Shown here: positions 7,594-12,250 of the stretch, piece by piece
Numbering within the stretch: position 1 is the stretch's first letter
How the letters are laid out: each line of letters opens with the position of its first letter
Source: an uncultured Oscillospiraceae bacterium
GTDB lineage: Bacteria; Bacillota; Clostridia; Oscillospirales; Oscillospiraceae
Assembly (NCBI GenBank): GCA_934567115.1
Contig: CAKTJA010000027.1
Location: 1 to 12,250, forward strand
Reading direction: 5' to 3'
Length of the DNA: 12,250 nucleotides
Notes under the pieces: generated by a model
Database searches by the model: none
Seen by the model: the letters and a program-made list of their open reading frames with translations, nothing else
What the model was told of the DNA's origin: nothing
Position numbers and translations under genes: made by a program

Positions 7594-10500
7594 TTACTTG
7601 CCGTCGTACATGTCGATCAGCTTCACAAGATGCTCGTAGCGCTCCTTCGCGGCCTCCTCGTTGCGCGCGAACAGCGTCTGCGCACGCTCGGGGAACTCGC
7701 GGGTCAGGCGGGAGTAACGTGCCTCGTTCATCAGGAACTCCTGATAGCCGCCGGCGGGAGCCTTGGAGTCAAGCGTAAACTTCTGCTCCGCAGCGGGGTT
7801 GAAGCGGAAGAGGTTCCAGTAGCCGCACTCGACCGCCTTCTTCATCTCCTTCTGGCAGTTCATCATGCCGCCCTTAATGGAGTGCATCTCGCAGGGGCTG
7901 TAGCCGATGATGAGGGACGGGCCGTGATAGGCCTCCGCCTCGCAGATGGCCTTGATGGTCTGCGCGGGGTTCGCGCCCATGGCGACCTGCGCAACGTAAA
8001 CGTAGCCGTACTGCATGGCGATCTCGCTCAGGCTCTTCTTCTTGATCTCCTTACCGGCGGCGGCAAACTGCGCGACCTGACCGATGTTGGAGGCCTTGGA
8101 GGCCTGTCCGCCGGTGTTGGAATAAACTTCGGTATCGAAGACGAAGACGTTCACGTCCTCGCCGGAGGCAAGAACATGGTCCAGTCCGCCGTAGCCGATG
8201 TCGTAGGCCCAGCCGTCGCCGCCGAAGATCCACTGGGACTTCTTGGCGAGATAGGCCTTCTTGTCGAGGATCTCCGCAACGAGTCTGCACGCGTCGCAGT
8301 CGCAGAACTTCTCGCCCTTCGCCTTCAGCTCGGCGGCGTGCTCGGCGAAATTCGGGATGGCGGCCAGCTCGTCGACCGTCGCGATGCCAGCCTCCAGCGC
8401 GGAGACGTAGGCCTTCGCGGCCTCGGCGTTGGCCTTGCCGTCCTCTATGGTGTCGAGCCACTTCTGAGCGGCTTCCTTGAGCGCGGCCTGCGTCCACTCG
8501 ACGGCGATCAGCTCGCGCGTCTTATCGGCAAGGTCCTCGCGGATCTTCTTCTGGCCGATGTACATGCCAAGGCCGTGCTCGGCGTTGTCCTCGAACAGGG
8601 AGTTGCACCACGCGGGACCGTGCCCGTTCTTATCCGTGCAGTACGGAGAGGTCGCGCCCGGGCCGCCCCAGATGGACGAGCAGCCGGTGGCGTTGGAGAT
8701 ATACATGCGGTCGCCGAACAGCTGCGTGACAAGGCGCGCATAGCTCGTCTCCGCGCAGCCGGCGCAGGAGCCGGAGAACTCGAGCATGGGCTGCATGAAC
8801 TGGCTGCCCTTGACGGTGGCGTCCTGCATATCGGCCTTGGGGGCCACCTCGTCCACGCAGTAGCCGAAGACCTCCTGCTGGGGAAGCTCGCCCTCCTGCG
8901 CGACCATCGTCAGCGCGTTGACGGGGCACTGGCCCACGCACACGGCGCAGCCCATGCAGTCAAGCGGGCTGACCGCCATGGTGTACTTGTAAACGCCCTT
9001 GCCCTTGCCGGCCTTGATATCGACGATCTTCGCGGCGGCGGGAGCGTTCTTCGCCTCCTCCTCCGTGAGTGCGAAGGGACGGATGGTCGCGTGCGGGCAG
9101 ACGTAGGCGCAGTTGTTGCACTGGATGCACTTCTCCGCGTCCCAGGTCGGCACGGAGACGGCAACGCCGCGCTTTTCGTAGGCGGCGGCGCCCAGTTCCC
9201 ACTGGCCGTCCACATGCGGCAGAAAGGCGGAAACCGGCAGGCTGTCGCCGTCCATGCGGTCCACGGGATCGAGAATATCCCTGACCTGCTTGACCAGCTC
9301 GCTTCTGCCCTTGAGCGCAACGGTCTCGTCGGCGTCAACGGCGTTCGCCCAGTCGGCGGGCACGTCGATCTTCCTGTATGCCGTCGCGCCGAGGTCGATC
9401 GCCTTGTGGTTCATATCGACGACGTCCTGCCCCTTCTTGAGATAGGAGTGCGTCGCGGCGTCCTTCATATAGCCGATGGCCTCCGCCTCGGGCATGACCT
9501 TGGCGAGGGAGAAGAACGCGGACTGGAGAATGGTGTTGTTGCGCTTGCCCATGCCGATCTCGATCGCCAGATCGATGGCGTTGATGGTATAGAGCTGAAT
9601 GTTGTTCTTGGCGATATAGCGCTTGGCATCCGCCTTGAGGTGATGGTTCAGCTCATCGAAATCCCACTGGCAGTTGATCATGAACACGCCGCCGGGCTTA
9701 ACGTCGTTGACCATCTTGAAGCCCTTGATGATATAGCTGGGGTTGTGGCAGGCCACGAAGTCAGCCTGATTGATGTAGTAGGGGCTGCGGATGGGCTTGT
9801 CCCCGAAGCGCAGATGCGAGATCGTCACGCCGCCGGTCTTCTTCGAGTCGTACTGGAAGTACGCCTGAACATACTTGTCGGTATGGTCGCCGATGATCTT
9901 GATGGAGTTCTTGTTCGCGCCGACCGTGCCGTCGCCGCCGAGACCCCAGAACTTGCACTCGATGGTGCCCTCGGCCGCGGTGTTCGGGCAGTCCCCGTCC
10001 TCAGGGAGGGAGAGGCCGGTCACGTCGTCCGTGATGCCGATGGTGAACTGGCGCTTCATCTCATCCTTCTTCAGCTCGCTGTACACCGCGAAAACGGAGG
10101 CGGGCGGCGTATCCTTGGAGCCGAGTCCGTAGCGTCCGCCAATCACCTGAAGGTCGGTCCTGCCGGCGTTCGCCAGCGCGGTGACCACGTCGAGATACAG
10201 CGGCTCGCCCTGCGCGCCCGGCTCCTTCGTGCGGTCGAGCACGGCGATCTTCTTCGCCGTGGCGGGGATCGCCTCGATCAGGCGCTCGGCCTTGAACGGG
10301 CGGTACAGGCGGACCTTGATCAGGCCGACCTTCTCGCCGTGCGCGTTCAGATAGTCGATGACCTCCTCCGCCACGTCGCAGATGGAGCCCATCGCGATGA
10401 TGACGCGGTCCGCGTCGGGCGCGCCGTAGTAGTTGAAGAGCTTATAGTCGGTGCCGAGCTTGGCGTTGATCTTGTCCATATAGGCCTCGACCACCTCGGG

Positions 10501-11217
10501 CAGGGCGTCGTAGTACTTGTTGCAGGCCTCGCGGTGCTGGAAGAAGGTGTCGCCGTTCTCATGAGAGCCGCGCATATGCGGATGCTCGGGATTGAGGGCG
10601 TGCTCACGGAAGGCCTTCACCGCGTCCATATCGCACATATCGGCCAGATCCTTGTAATCCCAGACCGAGATCTTCTGGATCTCGTGGCTGGTGCGGAAGC
10701 CGTCGAAGAAGTTGATGAACGGGACCTTTCCGGTCAGCGCGGCGAGATGCGCCACGGGAGAGAGGTCCATGACCTCCTGCACGTTGCCCTCGCAGAGCAT
10801 GGCGAAGCCGGTCTGACGGCAGGCCATCACGTCGGAATGGTCGCCGAAGATATTCAGCGCGTGGGTGGAAACCGTACGCGCGGAAACGTGAAACACGCAG
10901 GGAAGCTGCTCCGCCGCGATCTTGTACATGTTGGGGATCATCAGCAGCAGGCCCTGAGACGCCGTATAGGTCGTGGTCAGCGCGCCGGTTCCGAGAGAAC
11001 CGTGGACCGCGCCGGCCGCGCCGGCCTCAGACTGCATCTCGACGACCTTGACGCGGCTGCCGAAGATGTTCTTCAGTCCGTTGGCGCTCCACTGATCGAC
11101 AAAGTCGGCCATGGGGCTGGAGGGAGTGATGGGATAGATGGCGGCAACTTCGCTGAACGCATAGGATACATGCGCGGCGGCGTTATTGCCGTCCATGGAC
11201 TTCATTTTTCTTGCCAT
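7594..11217 (-). CDS. nifJ: Pyruvate:ferredoxin (flavodoxin) oxidoreductase, single chain
   Basis: Converts pyruvate and CoA to acetyl-CoA and CO2, reducing ferredoxin; the central step from sugar breakdown to fermentation in anaerobes. The protein is 1207 residues with all fused domains. The N-terminal pyrimidine-binding domain (about 1-250) has YPITPSSPMAD with T31, E64 in VEMQSEAGAAG, and R114 in FHVSAR, at the same numbers as the active-site residues of Desulfovibrio PFOR. The gamma-type domain has GLGGDGTVGANKNS at about residue 425. Two 4Fe-4S motifs follow: C697, C700, C703, C707 and C754, C757, C760, C764. Candidate ligands of the third cluster are C818, C821, C846 and C1109. The thiamine diphosphate and Mg site spans GDGWAYDIGYGG to YSNTGGQ at about residues 1000-1040. 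AGGAGG lies 10 nt before the ATG. It appears monocistronic and uses no TTA, CTA or TCA codon, suggesting high expression. Confidence 0.98.
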   Translation of the reverse strand: MARKMKSMDGNNAAAHVSYAFSEVAAIYPITPSSPMADFVDQWSANGLKNIFGSRVKVVEMQSEAGAAGAVHGSLGTGALTTTYTASQGLLLMIPNMYKIAAEQLPCVFHVSARTVSTHALNIFGDHSDVMACRQTGFAMLCEGNVQEVMDLSPVAHLAALTGKVPFINFFDGFRTSHEIQKISVWDYKDLADMCDMDAVKAFREHALNPEHPHMRGSHENGDTFFQHREACNKYYDALPEVVEAYMDKINAKLGTDYKLFNYYGAPDADRVIIAMGSICDVAEEVIDYLNAHGEKVGLIKVRLYRPFKAERLIEAIPATAKKIAVLDRTKEPGAQGEPLYLDVVTALANAGRTDLQVIGGRYGLGSKDTPPASVFAVYSELKKDEMKRQFTIGITDDVTGLSLPEDGDCPNTAAEGTIECKFWGLGGDGTVGANKNSIKIIGDHTDKYVQAYFQYDSKKTGGVTISHLRFGDKPIRSPYYINQADFVACHNPSYIIKGFKMVNDVKPGGVFMINCQWDFDELNHHLKADAKRYIAKNNIQLYTINAIDLAIEIGMGKRNNTILQSAFFSLAKVMPEAEAIGYMKDAATHSYLKKGQDVVDMNHKAIDLGATAYRKIDVPADWANAVDADETVALKGRSELVKQVRDILDPVDRMDGDSLPVSAFLPHVDGQWELGAAAYEKRGVAVSVPTWDAEKCIQCNNCAYVCPHATIRPFALTEEEAKNAPAAAKIVDIKAGKGKGVYKYTMAVSPLDCMGCAVCVGQCPVNALTMVAQEGELPQQEVFGYCVDEVAPKADMQDATVKGSQFMQPMLEFSGSCAGCAETSYARLVTQLFGDRMYISNATGCSSIWGGPGATSPYCTDKNGHGPAWCNSLFEDNAEHGLGMYIGQKKIREDLADKTRELIAVEWTQAALKEAAQKWLDTIEDGKANAEAAKAYVSALEAGIATVDELAAIPNFAEHAAELKAKGEKFCDCDACRLVAEILDKKAYLAKKSQWIFGGDGWAYDIGYGGLDHVLASGEDVNVFVFDTEVYSNTGGQASKASNIGQVAQFAAAGKEIKKKSLSEIAMQYGYVYVAQVAMGANPAQTIKAICEAEAYHGPSLIIGYSPCEMHSIKGGMMNCQKEMKKAVECGYWNLFRFNPAAEQKFTLDSKAPAGGYQEFLMNEARYSRLTREFPERAQTLFARNEEAAKERYEHLVKLIDMYDGK

Positions 11218-11241
11218 ATAAATGAAACCTCCTGTTAAATT

Positions 11242-11259
11242 CGCCGCACAGGCGCGGCG
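11242..11259 (-). promoter_or_regulatory. GC hairpin in the nifJ leader, upstream of the ribosome binding site
   Basis: On the minus strand, CGCCGC (11259-11254) and GCGGCG (11247-11242) form a perfect 6-bp stem with a 6-nt loop. It lies about 8 nt before the AGGAGG site within a leader of roughly 70 nt. It could stabilise the mRNA 5' end or keep the ribosome site open. No terminator T-run follows, and no known riboswitch is recognised. Confidence 0.4.
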
Positions 11260-11293
11260 TTCTCTGCGCGCTTACGCAAAATCTGACTTTGCT

Positions 11294-11322
11294 ATCATAT
11301 CACAAACCGGATTTCCTGTAAA
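11294..11322 (-). promoter_or_regulatory. Promoter of nifJ
   Basis: On the minus strand, TTTACA (11322-11317, five of six), a 17-nt spacer and TATGAT (11299-11294, five of six) preceded by TGA, an extended -10. Transcription would start near 11287, about 70 nt before the nifJ ATG. T- and A-tracts lie just upstream at 11335-11354, where an UP element would sit. No Rex-type TTGTTAA palindrome is seen. Confidence 0.85.
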
Positions 11323-11324
11323 CG

Positions 11325-11455
11325 CCGCATTTGCAAAAAAACCTTTATTTTTTTACGTTCTTTTATTAATTATTCTGAATCCATTCCACATTTTTGCATT
11401 TTACTATTCATTTTTTTCGAATATTTCCCTCATTTTGCAGGATTTGATTCCTCCG
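11325..11455. promoter_or_regulatory. AT-rich A/T-tract region between nifJ and comM (possible UP element or curved DNA)
   Basis: About 130 bp of strongly AT-rich DNA stands out in an otherwise GC-rich window. It holds repeated A or T runs: 11335-11341, 11348-11354, 11361-11364, 11391-11395, 11399-11402, 11411-11417 and 11433-11436. Several centres are about 10-13 bp apart, close to one helical turn. No reading frame is credible here. It sits upstream of both divergent promoters and most likely aids RNA polymerase binding or DNA bending at nifJ. Confidence 0.45.
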
Positions 11456-11466
11456 CCGCGCCGCGC

Positions 11467-11495
11467 TTGCCATATGCGGCAAACTGTGATAGACT
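11467..11495 (+). promoter_or_regulatory. Probable promoter of the comM-like gene
   Basis: On the plus strand, TTGCCA (11467-11472, five of six), a 17-nt spacer and TAGACT (11490-11495, four of six) preceded by TGA. It would start transcription near 11502, about 73 nt before the ATG at 11575. An inverted repeat TTGCC/GGCAA (11467-11471 and 11478-11482) covers the -35 and could be an operator, but five-base arms are weak evidence. Confidence 0.55.
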
Positions 11496-11574
11496 TTCAG
11501 CAAAACGATCCGCGCGTCCCTTCTTCATCCGCTCCGCACGGGCGGACGGGCGGGGCGGGAAAGGATGAACGCTT

Positions 11575-12250
11575 ATGGTCACAACAGTGCGCTCCCTCGG
11601 CTTGCAGGGCATTTCCGGCTACGAGGTCACGGTGGAGTGCTTTCTCTCGGGCGGACTGCCCGCCTTCGACGTCGTGGGCCTTGGCGACACGGCGGTCAAG
11701 GAGGCGCGCGAGCGCGTCCGCGCGGCGATCAAAAACTGCGGGGCAAAATTCCCCGTCAGCCGCATCACGGTGAACCTCGCCCCCGCGAACCGGAAAAAGG
11801 AGGGCACGGTCTACGACCTGCCGCTGCTGCTCGGCATCCTTGCCGGCGAGGGGGAGATCGACCCTCCGGACAGGGACGCCGCCTTTCTGGGCGAGCTGTC
11901 GCTCACCGGGGCGCTGCGCCCCGTCTCGGGCGTTCTGCCGATGGCGATGGCGGCGGCGCGCGCGGGCGTCAAAACGCTCTATGTCCCTGCGGCGAACGCG
12001 GCGGAGGCCGCGCTTGCGGACGGGCTGACCGTTTACGGAGCGGAGGACGCGCCGCAGCTGCTGCGCCACCTGCGCGGCACGGAAAGGCTCTCCCCCGTCC
12101 GAAGGAGCGAGCCTGCCGCCGAGGCGGGTCCCGTCCCCGACTTCTCCGACGTTATGGGGCAGGAGAACGTCAAGCGGGCGCTGGAGATCGCCGCCGCGGG
12201 CGGACACAACATTCTGCTGATCGGCTCGCCGGGCGCGGGAAAATCAATGC
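11575..12250 (+). CDS. comM: YifB/ComM-family Mg-chelatase-like AAA+ protein, N-terminal part (cut by right edge)
   Basis: The first 225 codons of a normally 500-residue protein. It opens [20 protein letters not shown], then [22 protein letters not shown] and [19 protein letters not shown], signatures of the S5-like N-terminal ChlI domain of this family (about residues 20-140). [23 protein letters not shown] leads into the Walker A motif GSPGAGKS at residues 217-224, directly at the edge. In naturally competent Gram-negative bacteria ComM is a hexameric branch-migration helicase that helps integrate transformed DNA; the role of the clostridial protein is not established. The ATG at 11575 has AAAGGA 9 nt upstream; an ATG at 11565 is out of frame. 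It is transcribed away from nifJ. The Walker B, sensor and C-terminal regions cannot be seen. Confidence 0.95.
   Translation, partial: MVTTVRSLGLQGISGYEVTVECFLSGGLPAFDVVGLGDTAVKEARERVRAAIKNCGAKFPVSRITVNLAPANRKKEGTVYDLPLLLGILAGEGEIDPPDRDAAFLGELSLTGALRPVSGVLPMAMAAARAGVKTLYVPAANAAEAALADGLTVYGAEDAPQLLRHLRGTERLSPVRRSEPAAEAGPVPDFSDVMGQENVKRALEIAAAGGHNILLIGSPGAGKSM

Noticed and set aside
7525..11238. Plus-strand open frame of 1237 codons opposite nifJ
   Set aside because: It is codon-aligned with nifJ and its translation is low-complexity Leu, Val, Gly, Arg and His. It has no family resemblance and follows from codon bias in the real gene.
11565..11567. Alternative ATG for the comM-like gene
   Set aside because: It is out of frame with the conserved YifB/ComM sequence; the in-frame ATG at 11575 has a well-placed AAAGGA.

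Overview
The window looks like the chromosome of a GC-rich, strictly anaerobic member of the Clostridia (an Oscillospiraceae-like or Christensenella-like lineage would fit). The reasons are a single-chain pyruvate:ferredoxin oxidoreductase, a V-type ATPase operon in the same gene order as the Enterococcus hirae ntp operon, strong GGAGG-type ribosome binding sites, and TATAAT-type promoters with TGn extensions. The species cannot be named from the sequence alone.

Positions 1-6938 (minus strand) hold a V/A-type ATPase operon, read right to left: G/H-type stalk (ntpF), I (ntpI), K (ntpK), E (ntpE), C (ntpC), F (ntpG), A (ntpA) and the first 149 codons of B (ntpB), which runs off the left edge. 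Subunit D is expected next but is outside the window. Genes are separated by 44 nt or less, or overlap. K, I, E, C, F and G/H form the membrane rotor, stator and stalks; A and B form the catalytic head. The K subunit carries the residues that bind Na+ in E. hirae NtpK, so the enzyme probably moves sodium.

Positions 6939-7593 are intergenic. They hold a strong promoter for the ATPase operon (-10 at 7129-7134), a possible second promoter upstream of it, a leader of about 180 nt with a possible closed multi-stem RNA fold (6978-7100), about 300 nt with no gene that I can support, and the intrinsic terminator of nifJ (7495-7535).

Positions 7594-11217 (minus strand) encode a complete single-chain PFOR (nifJ) that appears to be its own transcription unit. 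It has a strong promoter (-10 at 11294-11299, -35 at 11317-11322) and an AT-rich tract upstream resembling an UP element or curved DNA.

Positions 11218-11574 separate nifJ from a divergent plus-strand gene for a YifB/ComM-family AAA+ protein, which starts at 11575 and is cut by the right edge just after its Walker A motif.

Functionally, PFOR provides acetyl-CoA and reduced ferredoxin, and the V-ATPase links ATP to an ion gradient. Both are core anaerobic energy functions. The window is mostly housekeeping; its least explained part is the ATPase operon leader.
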